64,000 nucleotides of DNA from Phyto melanocephala (GCA_941918925.1 OW799234.1:130614895-130678894), one strand, 5' to 3'; positions 13,465 through 25,511 are shown, numbered from the stretch's first letter. The notes: generated by a model from the sequence alone, not told the origin. Numbers and translations are program-made.

Positions 13465-13715
13465 TTAATGTTAGGTTAGGTTAAAAAAGAGGGCACTAAA
13501 AGCCCAAACCCATAACAGGTATGCACTTAATGAACCATAATCCTAATTTCGTCAACGTAAAAATATCGACTCAGTCAGAAACCCAGTTCCTTCCATGTAA
13601 TCCCCTATCGATCTCAAATTTGAATCTCTCAGGCATTCCAAGTTCGGCATAGTATCCACCTTAAACTAATACGCCTAATACGCCCAAACGTAGGGCATTG
13701 ACAAAGGTAATGTTT
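13465..13715 (+). repeat. Dispersed repeat starting with TTAGG-type motifs (copy 1)
   Basis: It starts GTTAGGTTAGGTTAAAAAAG and runs through CACTAAAAG, CCCAAACCCAT, CATTCCAAGTTCGGCATAGT and CGCCCAAACG. A longer copy is at 51797-52078 and a short fragment at 58807-58872. The origin is unknown; it may be a retroelement part. It is too short to be telomeric. Confidence 0.55.
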
Positions 13716-13993
13716 CAAAGATTTAATGTTATACGTCATTTGGCCTTATTATTTCCAATGTCATACTAATTTTGAATTTTTAAATTTGTTTTCCTTATTT
13801 TATGTCAGTTGTTTACGAACCCATCGTAAAACTATGAAATAAGGTTATGCATGTATTTTTATATTTTTGTAGAACTACGGAAATATTTTTGGCTAATATT
13901 TGAAAACCTTTTTCATTGTTAATCGAAGCTATAAAAACCACCTTAATTTTATTAAAGCACTTTTAGGTATAAAAGTACAGAACAAATACTGAA

Positions 13994-14614
13994 TCTATAT
14001 ATATAAAAGTGAAACTCTGTGTGTGTGTGTGTGTTAGCTATAGACTCCGAAACTGTTAAACCGATCGGACTCAAACTTTGGCAAGTTGTTGTACACATCC
14101 CAAGGAGTGTTTATGGGTGGCAAAAAGTGGGCGGGGCCACGACCATAACAAATTAGTTATCATTTTTAGCTACTTGCACTTGACCGATTTTTCTGAAACT
14201 TTGCACACATATTGACCTGACTATATAACTTCGTGATTAGAAAAGTGGGCGGTGCCACGCCCACAAAAACAGTTCTAATTTTGAGGTACTTGCACTGGAC
14301 CGATTTTTCTGAAACTTAGCACACATATTGAGTCGTCATGACTATACATTTTCTTGATTAGAAAAGTGAGCAGGGCCACGCCTATAAAAAAAATTTATCA
14401 TTTTCAGCTACTTGAACTTGAACCGATTTTTCTGAAACTTTGCACACATATTGAGCTGTTATGACTTTACAATTTCGTGATTAGAAAAAGGGGGAAGTCC
14501 AACCAAATTAAAAAAAGTTGTAATTTTTAGCTTTTTGCACTTGATATTTAATTAAAATTCAGAATGCATTTTTATTCATTAAGGGGCGTAGCAACGCGCG
14601 CCAGGCTTTTCTAG
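13994..14614 (+). mobile_element. Complete non-autonomous Helitron (621 bp)
   Basis: It starts TCTATATATATAAAAGTGAA directly after an A and ends CTAG directly before a T, the A/T insertion signature of Helitrons. The 3' end has the GC-rich GGCGTAGCAACGCGCGCC about eight bases before CTAG. The body holds the same GGGCGTGGC subrepeats as the 5171-9428 array, in opposite orientation, so it belongs to the same family. Confidence 0.85.
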
Positions 14615-15820
14615 TAGAAAATAAAATAGAGGATATTTTATTGATGATTCCTAATGAATAATTTATACAGAACAAGACTCAAATATAGTATTATTCTGTA
14701 TAATACAGAAAGTATGGACAACGTAAAAAAAATGCCTGCCAATTTTAAATACTTAGTATTAGGCGTCACTTAAATATGCTCATGTTTAGAGAAGCGAGCG
14801 AGGAAAAGAAAAAACGACATAATAGTTATTGAGATAGAGCAAGTGAAAAACAAGAAAACCTAGGAAAAATTCAACAGAAACATAAAGGTCAAGTTGACAA
14901 TTTTTCTTTTATCATTTTAACAAACATTAAAAATTTAAAAAATCACAAAAATACACACAAGCATACACACACTCTTAGGCAAGAAAATAAAAATATGCCT
15001 GTATTAGTGTAGAGATTATAATGAGCTTACATCATTCACCATGAGTAACAAGGGTGCAGAAAAATTTGTCATTCCATTTGTAATGTCTACTGCATTCATT
15101 TATGACCCCATAGTGCACACATATACCTACATGCATTTGTACATTTAATGATTCTTTAATAGGAGAAAAATTTATTTATTTTTCAATGTCCATATATGTG
15201 TCTATTCTGTGTTGAAATTATGTTTTCAAAGCCCCTACACAGAAAGAAAAATAAAGTTCTAAGTCCAAGAATTAAATTCTTATTTTATTCAAGTACGACT
15301 TATTCCTGGTTGTCTTGAAACAAGCACAAAATGGGCTTGTTTTACACAATCAAGTACAAGCCTTTTAAAATTATAATTAACTTAAAGCTTTTATTTTTTA
15401 GGCATTTTCTAAGTTAAACACACTCTATTAAAAATCAAGTATGTTTTTATAATTCTCATTTTGTTTATCATACTTTTGCTATAAGTAATAATGTTTACGT
15501 CAGTAACGCTGTAACAGTTTCCGAGCAGCGTTACCACTCAAAAATTATCTATCCGACCAAATTTGCCTATAAAACCGACCAAAATCCATTTAAACCGACC
15601 AATTTTTTTAAATATTAAATAACAAATATATGCATACTATGTATTTTTTTAAAAAAATTTATTAAGTTTTAGATCTTAAAAACCACAAAAATTTCTTATA
15701 TAAATGTACAGGATTAAAATTTTTACGTTTTCATTTTGTTACGAGATCAATAAGAAGCCGTTACAATTGCTTTGCTTTCACCGAGTTAACACACATCAAC
15801 TTTTACAATTATGATGGCAT

Positions 15821-16417
15821 CAGGGCTGCCGTTTTTGGTTATTTCTAACCAAAAGTGGTTATTTTTTTCTTTAATGTAGAGATGTGAATATTTTTCTTAT
15901 TTTGGTTATTTTTTTGCAAAAAAAAATAATGATACACATGTATGTTATACTTTTGAATCTTTTATGTTCTTAAATTTTTTGATCACATGCGTTACATCCT
16001 ACTTATATAATAAATGTAAATGTTTGTATGTTTGGAAATTTGTTACTCAATCACGCAAAAACGGCTGAACGGAACTAAATGAAATTCAGCACATAGATAT
16101 ATAACAACTTAGATTAACACATAGGCTACCTTTTATCACGATAATAACGCGAAATCGTTGGTAAATTCATCATCACACATCCTAAACGGGTTGTTTGTGC
16201 AATAAATATTTTTATTTTTGTTGTTAATACTAAGTCTACCTTTTATCCCGATAACTACGCAGACGAAGTCGCGGGCACAAGCTAGTTATAAATATGTATG
16301 CATTTTAAATGTTATTTAATAAAAATACTACATATTCAAATTTGGTTATTTTTTTCTCATTTGGTAACTTTTAAAGCAAATTTTGGTTGAAAAAATTTTT
16401 TGGATGTGGCAGCACTG
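15821..16417. mobile_element. Second hAT-like element, nested, with 8-bp target duplication GATGGCAT
   Basis: It begins CAGGGCTGCC and ends GGCAGCACTG, with GATGGCAT immediately before (15813-15820) and after (16418-16425). TTTTGGTTATT motifs lie inside the left end and their complement-like AAAATTTTGG/TTGGTT forms near the right. The element is interrupted by a Helitron at 15997-16285. Confidence 0.85.
15997..16285 (+). mobile_element. Short Helitron of a second family, nested innermost
   Basis: It starts TCCTACTTATATAATAAATG after an A and ends GTCGCGGGCACAAGCTAG before a T. These ends match the common insect Helitron pattern (TCCTACTnATAT... and ...GCGGGnAnAAGCTAG). It is 289 bases with no coding, and differs from the GGGCGTGGC family in this window. 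Confidence 0.8.
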
Positions 16418-17136
16418 GATGGCATACACAGCCAATGCAAGAAAACAACTACAAAATTCCTTTTGTAGAAGTAGCACCACCTTACAAATGGGCTCATCGT
16501 ATTTCTTATAGTCTTTTACAGACGTTTTACATTTGTTTTTGATTGTTTTTCGTTGCTGAGAAGAAAATAGTATTGCCAAAAACTGAAAAATTTAATAGCG
16601 ACCAGTATTTCAAATGGCTTAAAATGAATATGGTACATTATCTTAAACAGACCAAAATAACGTTTAGCCGACCATCCGACCACGACCATTAATGTCTGAC
16701 CATTTTGGTCGGAAAAGACCAATAGTGGCAACGCTGTTTCCGAGTTAACTTAGCTTTCATGATTTGTCCAATAGCTTTTTTTTTAGTTTTAATAAAACGT
16801 ATCGCTGAACAAATATCAAAGGGTAAGTAGTGAAGATATTGTACTATGCAACGATCAAACCAAGTTACGAATTCTTGAAACAAGCGCATTTTTTTATTGA
16901 TTCAATCTTGATTATACTTGAATGAATCTTGTTCTAAGCTTACCTCAAGTACATTTTCGGGCTTTAATTGAGGCTAATAATTCTTAAAATCAAAATTGTT
17001 TTGGCATAACTATTCCTAAAACTAAAGAAATTCGTACTTGATACAGTGTTTCTTAAATCAAGCATTGTGTACCGTACTTCTGACGCCGCTACGGCTTGAC
17101 TTGAGTACGTATTACTTGATTTGTTTTTTGTGTGTA

Positions 17137-20100
17137 GTTTTTTTTACATAACGAATGTAGTTTTACCATATTAGAGGTATCAGTAAAAGAAATGAAAGGC
17201 TCTTTTTAATGATTTTATTTTACCTAAATTATTTGCAATTTTTTGTTACACTAATGCACATTTGTATCACAAGTTTAAGTGTTTAGGTAAACGATTCCAC
17301 GTTGAGTTTGATTGTTTCAAAGTGCAAACTGGGGAATATAATCCGATTCATAATGGGGCTGGGGTGGCTGGTAAACATGCAATTGGGCTCGTAAGGAATC
17401 TGTATTTCTTTCTTCTAGTCTATTTCCTACTAACTATTTCTTATTTTCATTTACTATATCTTAAGCAACCGTTTCTCTCTCTCTCTCTCTCTCTCTTTTT
17501 TCTAATCAATTCTCTATCTTTCTTATATAAAGGGAAATACAATGGACCATATTGATTACCGAATGTGGGTGTTCGAAGTGGCTCTTGCTTCCTGCATCCC
17601 CCTTTCCTTCCTACCATTTCTTAAAGTTATTTTATTTATAATATTTATTAGTGTAGATTACATATGTACGTATACATGTATTATGTTTTCTGCATCCGTA
17701 GGGTATAAAAGATTCGGTGCAACCGCATATAGCACTTTCACTTGTGTTTTTTTGTTGCAATTTTTCCAAAGGTGGTTGCTAAGAGTTTAATGCTTTTAAT
17801 GTGTATTTTGTGAATGACTTTTATAGCAACAGCAGCCATCAAGGCAACAGCATTGAAATAAATACTAATTTAATGAACAATCCTCACATTTGTCGTATGA
17901 AACAAAAAAAACACACACACACAAATGGGGATAAATTGCAAAAGCGTGTGCTTGATTGACTTTACGTTGTATAAACAGCAACACACACCAAACCATAGAC
18001 AAATAAATATGTATCAAATAACATGATTGTCATTAAGAAAGTTTAAGGACATACACATGCAGCACAGTGGGACTAATAAAACCTGACTCACGTAACTTAA
18101 ATACAACTCTTTTGCTTTGAAATCAATTTCGCTAACTTGTATTGCCACACTAATAAGGAAAATAATAAAAGTTTAGGGTGAATATTTTTATATAAAACAC
18201 TCTCCAATAACAATAATGTTTTAGAACTAGTCTAACCTGTATAGAATATCATTTCAATTTTAAACATATACCCCCATATTCATAAAATTTAAAGTGAGCA
18301 TAAAATGTATTTTATTTTAAATTTTTCATACATAATTTTCTTTAAATATATTTCAAATACATTTTATTTTTTATGAATGTAAGCCATAGTTTTTTCATGT
18401 GAAATTTTTTTCAATCGCATTCAATCTGAATATATAAAATAAATAGTTTTTTGATATTAATCATTTACAAGTAAATTGTGTTAAATTGTACACCTTATAG
18501 ATTTTTAAAAATTTCCAATTGGCTCCACTGTATTTAAAGAAAAAGGTGAATAAATATGAAAATAATCTTCGGCATAAAACTGAATTCACAAAAAAAAAAA
18601 GATGATTTAAACTCAAATAATAAATACTTTGCGTAAATGTGACATTCGTTTCTTTAATTCAAATTATTTTTCTATACTTTTCGATACATTTTGTACTACG
18701 CACTTACGACCGTTTAAACTTAATCATAAGGGCATATGCTGTTGATAGAAAAGTCAAACAGACGATATCATTTAGGCCTGATAACAAAAATTACCATTAA
18801 CTCAGTAATATACACCAAGAAAGAAATAAAAATTCAAGGCCTTTAAGTACCAAGGAAAATAATTTGGAGAGAGAGAAAGAGAGAGCTTAAGAAGAGAGTA
18901 ATAAAGTCAATAGCAAAATAAACAAACATTTCTCGTACAACAGTTGAGGACTGGCGCTTAGACGACCATTAGAAATGTCTGGGCAACAATTGAATGACGC
19001 GACTTTTGTTGCTTTTTAGCATTTTTATATGTTTTTCGTTTCTTTTTTTCCTTAATTCCACATATTACAACAAGAAGAAATACATACATACATACTTATT
19101 TGTATTAAACATGTCACACAAGTATTTTTTGTATGTACTTATGTATTTGATAATACGCATTTAACTTTGCAGTGATTTTACTTGTCCTTCTGTGAGTCCT
19201 TAAATGTCTTCTATGACTTTTTTCTCACTCTTATTTTTGTTATTTTTGTTTTTCGGGATAAAAGTATTATTTTTATGTTTTTAGTTAATTAAGTTTCATT
19301 TCTATTTTCTTGAATATATGTATTTCGTCTTTAACTTGAAAAGAGAGGTAGTGGCATTTGTGTGTGAGTGTGGTGTTTCGTTGCGTAGTTAATAAGAAAG
19401 TCAGCTAGGGATTGTAATATATTTTAAAGATTTGCATACTTTTAGGGTCGACATATTTTTTAATAATAATAAAAAAGTATAAATACTAAGTATACGTCTA
19501 AATAAACAATGTGTGGCATATTTTTAGGCTGCCAGAAAAACAATATTTTGTAACACATCTTAAGACGGTAGGCTATTTCAACACCTTTCACTATCAGATA
19601 CAAGTGCAAATATAATTTCATCGTTTCGTTTGTGTGTTACGCAATATTAACTTGCGACTCCATGAAGAATTTAGTATATTCGAAATATTTATACTGTCTA
19701 CATGCATATGTATGTACATATAAGAGACAACACTGTCGAATATAGCATCCTTACTTATTCTTAAGTCGTGTAGATTGTCAACAGCATTATTGGCCATATT
19801 TAGAGAAATTTTCTATAATTAAACTATAGATTTTTACATTTCGTGTGCTATAGGCTTATAATATTATATATTGTATAACTTTTTCATATAATGAAAAACT
19901 AATGTAATAGATATTATTATTTTGTTTATTTTTTTTTAATCGTCAGTAACTTTAAAAAAATTTTTGTATGTAAATACTAAAAATGCCTTTGAAATTTAAA
20001 TTTATTAAAAAATTTATTTTATAGCGAATAATCATTATTTTTAATAAAAAAATGTGCGAATTTCAACAAAAAATGCTTTAAAAAATGTTCACGTTTTTTT

Positions 20101-20160
20101 TAAAATAAAAATCTTCTTCAAATTTAAAGCTGATCAAGCATTTTCTTCATATTAAAGAAA
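17137..20160. other. Non-coding stretch with a G-rich island and microsatellites
   Basis: No supported exon. A less AT-rich island lies at about 17262-17400 (see findings), a (CT)n tract at 17474-17500, an (AC)n tract near 17910 and an AGAGAG tract near 18870. The two open frames at 17262-17790 lack recognisable domains. Confidence 0.4.
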
Positions 20161-20164
20161 ACAA

Positions 20165-20333
20165 ATACATACATACATACATAAATACATACATACATAC
20201 ATACATACATACATACATACATACATACATACATACATACATACATACATACATACATACATACATACATACATACATACATACATACATACATACATAC
20301 ATACATACATACATACATACATACATACATACA

Positions 20334-20367
<34 letters not shown>

Positions 20368-20406
20368 CATACATACATACATACATACATACATACATAC
20401 ATACAT
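20165..20406. repeat. (ATAC)n microsatellite, about 60 units
   Basis: The CATA/TACA tetranucleotide is almost uninterrupted for about 240 bases, with small breaks near 20182 and 20363. Three overlapping minus-strand frames of MYVC repeats arise from it and are not genes. Confidence 0.95.
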
Positions 20407-20519
20407 AATGACTTTACCTGCTTAAAAACATCTTATTATAATACTATAAGTTATGTATGTAATTAAAAAAATAATAAATATAAATAATAATTATATATCG
20501 ATTCCACTGATTTTTCTGA

Positions 20520-20645
20520 TTTTCAATACCGATCTGCTCCCGAATATTTCTGATATTTTAATACCTCACTCGGGTTCAGGCGATGTCAGGGGGCTTCTAA
20601 AAGTTGATTTCAACACACATTGTCGTGTGAAGGGTATAAAACCTA
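20520..20645 (+). repeat. Fragment of the dispersed AAGGGTATAA-ended repeat
   Basis: It contains GGCTTCTAAAAGTTGATTTCAACACACA and ends GTGAAGGGTATAAAACC. The same internal and terminal motifs are found at 28780-28986, so it is a truncated family member. Confidence 0.5.
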
Positions 20646-22107
20646 AACAAATCGAATACACCAAAAATGTTTCGAACTATGTTAACAAACGATGAATTAT
20701 TGGAATAGCCTTAAAAAAATATTTTTGTTAAACGTTAAAAATTGTGTGACTTATTGAAACAATTCAAAATATTTTATATAGACTTGTCATGTGTCATTTT
20801 GTTAAACCTTTTATTTGTCGTAGTTTAATTTATTAAATATACTGTACTCTACTCACTCTAAAACGTAAATAATGTTAAAAGAAATTTTATCAATAGTTTT
20901 AACATAATAAATATCGCCAATGATTATTGGCACACAAATCTAACGAGATCCTTACTGAAGGGCATGTACAACAATATGCACACATTTATACATACACATG
21001 TATAAGTAATTATATAAAAAAAAAAATAGAAAAATAGGAAAACGGAAAAACAATATATTGCACATTCTGCTCATACTAATATCCATAGCACACATACATA
21101 TCGTTGGTCACAAGTAGAAAGGCCCTAAGTCAAATAATTGTAGCTGTACAGGAGAAGGCAAAAACGTAATAACGTAACGAAATAAAAATCTAACTTCTTT
21201 TGTAAAATTGATTATAAAGCAGTTATCTTTGATACTATTGCATTAGGTTTTCGTGACGAGGTGTATTTATTGGAAATGTATTGGAAACAGTGGAAAACTC
21301 AACTTCATAAACAAAACGACTTTAAGCCTTTCTACTTGTGACCAACGATATAGACTTGATTACGATAATATAATACAGAGTAGATATATCGTATCGTTTA
21401 ACACAAACCAAAAATCTCAGCATTATATTAAAATAGAAAAATCGAAGAGGACGTTGAAAAACCAATCAGTAACCAAAACATAGGTATAACTACAACTAAA
21501 ATCTTATCGAACACACACACACACTCTAGAACAACTAGTATGCAGCATCGTGACTCGCCTATAGAATGCACTAAATTGAAAACAAAAACAAACACACTGT
21601 TTGTATGGATGTGTATTTGTAAAATTTAACAAAAGTTAACATTGAAACGAAAGAACTGTTTTTTCTCTGCATCTTTCTTTTTTATATTTACAACAGCATG
21701 TGAAGGAAAGAACAAAAAATCAATAAAAATATAAAAGCTTTGCAAGGCCTTTTCAAACCAAACAAAAGATGAACAAGAACAAAATTGAACAAAAAAAATA
21801 CAACGAAAGCCACCTACATTTGAAAAAAAAATCCCAGATGAAATAACGAACATGCATACAACCATAAATGCATGCCAATGTAAGAAGAAAAAACACATTC
21901 AACTAAAAAACGTAAGGGCGAAAAGAAATCACAGTAGAAGTATTTATTTGCAAATTGTTTGTATGCCTAAAAATATGCTGAACAGAAGTGTATTGAAAGC
22001 CCCAACATATGCTATAATACGCAGGTTGCCTTTTTTTCGACTGAAATTTGTTGTTGAATTTTTATTGGATTTAATTTTAAAAGAGAAAAAAAATTTGAGG
22101 TACTCAC

Positions 22108-23064
22108 CTTGTCCGAGGGTATAGTACGCGATTTTGGCGTAATCACGGCCGGAGTAACAATACTGGCGTTTCCTTGGCCTACACCTGCTGGGCCACCACA
22201 ACCACCGCTGCCGTTGCTGTTGCCAGTGCCACTATGGCCAGCTGCAGCTGAGACCGAATTAGAACTTGCCGAAGAACAGCAAGAGGAGGACGATGAAGAG
22301 CATACAGAAACATCTGTAGTATGACGTTTAATGCTGCATGGTGTGCACGAGCTGTTTTGTGACGAAGAAGTGGCGGCTGTACACGGAGCTGACATTGACG
22401 TCGATGGCCTTGCAAATTGCAAATGATGTTGTTGTTGATGATGTGGTAGTTGTTGTTGATATTGAGTATGAGAGTGTGTAGAATGATTTTGATTAGAATA
22501 AGATGCTGACGATGCCGAAGATGTAGAAGAACTATTGTGATGATGGTGATGCTGATGCAGTTGTTGTTGCTGAGCAGTATATGAATTAGTTGTATGATTA
22601 TTGTGGGAGTATTGTGGCTGATGAACAGCTACAGCTGCGGCTGTGGAAGCACTGGCCGATGCGGAGGGCGATGAAGCGTTCGAAGATGAGAGTGTCAAAA
22701 GAGAATGAGTAGAAGACTGATTATTATACTGCTGCTGTTGATGATGTCTATTGTGATTGGCATTCGAAATCATATTGTTGGCTATTGGATTAAAAGACGA
22801 GCCGTTGCCGGAAGACCCATTCAATGACGAGGAAGTGGAATGAGAACGTTTACCATTCAGATGTTGTGCCCCGTTATTGACTGTTGCAGCAGTAGTGGTA
22901 GTTGTTTGTGTATAGGGATTATTATGTGGACCAGCGCCAGCGCTGACAATTATAGCCCTTGTAGTATGCTGATGATGACTGTGACTACGATTGTGTTGCA
23001 ATGGCTGATGTTGTAGTGGACCCGTTGGAGAAGTTGGCGTTTCAATGGACGAAGTTGTCGACAT
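22108..23064 (-). CDS. First coding exon of an unrecognised Ser/His/Gln-rich protein (partial)
   Basis: The exon encodes 319 residues in phase 0, running from an ATG at 23064 to a consensus donor (AAG|GTGAGT, intron starting at 22107). An in-frame stop lies about 25 bases upstream of the ATG, which supports this start. No folded domain is visible. The chain is low complexity: Gln/His tracts near residues 107-113, 165-176 and 202-215, an Ala/Ser run near 131-147, a Ser/Cys run near 255-268 and a Gly/Asn patch near 275-300. The last residues (around VITPKSRTIPSDK) are less repetitive and could lead into a domain on the next exon. Continuing past the donor gives only 31 unrelated residues and a stop, so splicing is expected. 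No further exon is visible down to base 1, so the intron would be at least 22 kb. Such N-terminal extensions occur in many fly signalling, channel and regulatory proteins. I do not recognise the gene and assign no function. Confidence 0.8.
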
Positions 23065-23699
23065 GCTGCACGTGGCACGTTCGTTTAATTATTATTTTTT
23101 TTTTATTTGTAAAATATTTATATGAAACTGCAGCAAGTCTTAAAATTATCACCCTTCTTCTTTTTATTTTATTTTAATTTCCTTTGAATATTTACACTTA
23201 TAATTTAATAAATTTTATTTATTTTTTGGATTTTTTAAATGCCTGCAAAAGAAAGAAAGCTTAAGTTGTAATAAATTATAAAATTAAAAGCTTAAAAAAC
23301 AAATTCGATTGTATTGCGTTTTCTATAAACTTAAAAAACAAATTTGAATTTTCAATAAAGAAAAATGGGCGTTTGATATCACCGTTTGAAATTGTTTTTG
23401 AACCCAAGAATTGGAAAAAAATAGCTTTTTTGAATTCGATATTTGTACATATAAATTTAACTCAGTTTAAGTATTTGGACAAGCCCCAATGAAAAATTTG
23501 TAAGGCCTTTGCCACCCTCAGAAAAAATTTGTAGCTACTTAAATGGGCTTTTGTAACGGATATTTTCGGAAAACGCATTTAGCTTCACCGAATTTAACCA
23601 CTCCCGACAGTTTTCTTCTGAAAGCAAAAAACCATCATCCAACTCAAAACTAACATTCAAAATTAAGTCATCATAAATAAAAAAAAAATACCTAAAAAA

Positions 23700-23866
23700 C
23701 AACAATTCGACAGCTAAAGATCTGTCTCCAAAATTAAATTATCACAACAACTGAAGCCTAATGACTATGCACAGCGAAAAGAATTCGTTGAATGGATTAT
23801 TGAACATCAACTAATTAATATTTTAATTAATCCCGCAACAGTTGACGAAGTTAAAATACTGCTTTG
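23700..23866 (+). pseudogene. Fragment of a mariner/Tc1-superfamily transposase
   Basis: One frame reads '...KIKLSQQLKPNDYAQRK' then 'EFVEWIIEHQ', which resembles the segment just before the first catalytic Asp in mariner-type transposases. It stops where family A copy 2 begins (23868), so it was cut by or joined to that element. Fragment only. Confidence 0.55.
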
Positions 23867-23867
23867 G

Positions 23868-24064
23868 CCATGGTGTAATCACATAAGGTGATAGCGCAGA
23901 CGGACAAAATATTTTTTTTTTCTTTTTGTTTTATACTTATGTATGTATGTAGTTTGACAAACCTTTGCACTAAAATATTTTTTTTATATGGAGTTTGACA
24001 TATTCTGGCATACCAAAAGAAATTGAGCTGGGTTAGAACTGCTACCTTTATTAGTGTCCTCTGA
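23868..24064 (+). mobile_element. Miniature inverted-repeat element, family A (copy 2)
   Basis: It begins CCATGGTGTAATCACATAAG and carries internal GTTTGACA motifs as in copy 1. The far end (around 24050) is diverged. It abuts a transposase fragment at about 23700-23866. Confidence 0.55.
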
Positions 24065-24446
24065 TTTCGACTCTATTTTGTATTAAATTTTCGAACTGTG
24101 GCCGCAAGACCACAATTAAAAAACTCATGCATTTTGTTTTTGTATAAAATTCTGCATATGCCAAACAATTATTTTTATCTCTTTCTTTAATTTAAATAAT
24201 TTTTAAAAAACTTCATTGTAAGAACTTTCTTTCCTCGGTTTTTTTATTTTTTAAAACGTTTTGAAACTGCAAATGATTTATTGTAGAATAAAAATAAACA
24301 AATTAAGTGTGACAGATGCAGACATATTTTAATTAAAAACAAGTTAGTAGGTCTGATAAATTAAATATTAATAGCATTTAGCTGAATACATTATTAATCT
24401 GCCTTGTTCTATCGTATAAGGCTCCATTTTTATTAACTCTAAAACA

Positions 24447-24586
24447 AGGTACACTTATACAAGGTGACGGTGCCAGCCCAGCTGACAATGATTTCAACTC
24501 CGGAAATTGCCAAACTTCATACATGAAAAAAGAGGGCCGAAAATCGCTCTCCTTTACGCTATCACCTTATGTAATTACACCATGTG
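24447..24586 (-). mobile_element. Miniature inverted-repeat element, family A (copy 3)
   Basis: Opposite orientation to copies 1 and 2: GGTACACTTATACAAGGTG on the left and CACCTTATGTAATTACACC on the right. It almost touches the next inverted-repeat element at 24591. Confidence 0.65.
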
Positions 24587-24590
24587 TATG

Positions 24591-24801
24591 TCAAGGCATA
24601 TTTATTCAGCAGGTACTCTTGATTCGCCAGCTGATTATTCTTTTCAACACTTATTTTAAATTTCAGCTGTCAAAATGCATTAAAAAAAAACAATTTTCTC
24701 TCTTTTCTAATTTATTTCAAATGCCAAACTTCATATATTAAAAATATAAACAAAAAATTCTCTCCGAATTGCAATTACCTGATGAATAAATATGCCTTGG
24801 T
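24591..24801. mobile_element. CCAAGG-ended inverted-repeat element (copy 1)
   Basis: TCAAGGCATATTTATTCAGC at the left mirrors GATGAATAAATATGCCTTGG at the right. An internal CAGCTGTCAAAATGCAT block matches the copy at 26456-26666 in reversed orientation. Confidence 0.7.
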
Positions 24802-25402
24802 GTATGTATACATATTTGATTTAAGCAAGTGTCAAATTATAATGCATTCAATGTTTATTTAATCAAATAGCCTTTATTTATATGAATGTGTAATGAACTG
24901 TCAATAAAGTCAGCCTGTTAAACAATGTAAGATTATTATTTTTGGCGTTGTTTTTTTAGTATAAATGCAGGTATTTTATCTATACGTCATTTGGATCCAC
25001 TCTCAAATTTATGATGAGTATAATGTTCATTCCGATAATGTGCAGAATAAAACGAAATGAAAGATACACTCAGCAACAAAAAACATATTCAAAAATACAA
25101 AAACAAAAATTGTCAAACATATTTTACACTCGAAAAATTGTGATAAGGCCAAACAATGTAAAAATGCTGATATAAATTATGGCGGATGTGGTATAAGTGA
25201 ATATCGACGAGGCCTGAAACAAAATTAAAACTTTTTGTTTTTCGCCTGCATAAATTTTGTGATTGATGTAAGTATTTCGAATTCCAATAAGAAAAGATTT
25301 TTGAAAACGGGTAAAATGTTCAATTTAAAACTGAAAAAGATACAGATTAAGACGAAAAAATAGCGTGATCTACTTAAAAAATGAGCTGACATTGGCAAAA
25401 CT

Positions 25403-25511
25403 TGGGGCTCAAATTCTCGTTCAGTGAAACTGTAAAATGAAAAAATTTTGTATAGAAAATGGGTTGGTGGAAACACACACACTTTCATAGAACGTGAATT
25501 GATACCCTGGT
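25403..25511. mobile_element. Very short inverted-repeat element, copy 2 (diverged)
   Basis: It begins TTGGGGCTCAAATTCTCGTT, followed by GTGAAACTGTAAAATG as in copy 1. The right arm (GAACGTGAATTGATACCC) is more decayed. Confidence 0.5.

Larger units (their letters stand above)
15526..16736. mobile_element. hAT-like element with 8-bp target duplication TTTCCGAG
   Basis: The termini are CAGCGTTACCACT (left) and AGTGGCAACGCTG (right), inverted with one mismatch. Internal CCGACCAAA and TTTGGTCGG motifs extend the inversion. TTTCCGAG flanks both ends (15518-15525 and 16737-16744). The CAG-type ends and 8-bp duplication are hAT hallmarks. No transposase frame; non-autonomous. It contains a second hAT-like element. 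Confidence 0.85.
15235..17136. mobile_element. Outermost element of a nested insertion cluster
   Basis: The left edge CTACACAGAAAGAAAAATAA and right edge TTTGTGTGTAG are imperfectly inverted. CTTGAAACAAGC and CAAGTAC motifs recur just inside both sides (15320-15360, 16874-17115). Its middle is interrupted by the hAT-like element at 15526-16736. The outer boundaries and class are uncertain, because no target duplication is clear. Confidence 0.45.

Noticed and set aside
13465..13500. Telomere repeat (TTAGG)n
   Set aside because: Only two or three TTAGG-like motifs are present, and they belong to a longer dispersed sequence also found at 51797. Flies are not known to use TTAGG telomeres.
17262..17790. 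Two overlapping open frames (97 and 82 residues) as a small gene
   Set aside because: They run through a (CT)n tract and hydrophobic low-complexity sequence with no domain, and no splice pattern joins them. The first part is kept only as a possible non-coding element.
20124..20406. Three overlapping minus-strand frames of MYVC repeats
   Set aside because: They are by-products of the (ATAC)n tract, which is open in several frames at once.
22109..22415. Plus-strand 71-residue and minus-strand 78-residue frames over the first exon of the minus-strand gene
   Set aside because: They are shadow frames of the repetitive codons in the 22108-23064 exon.
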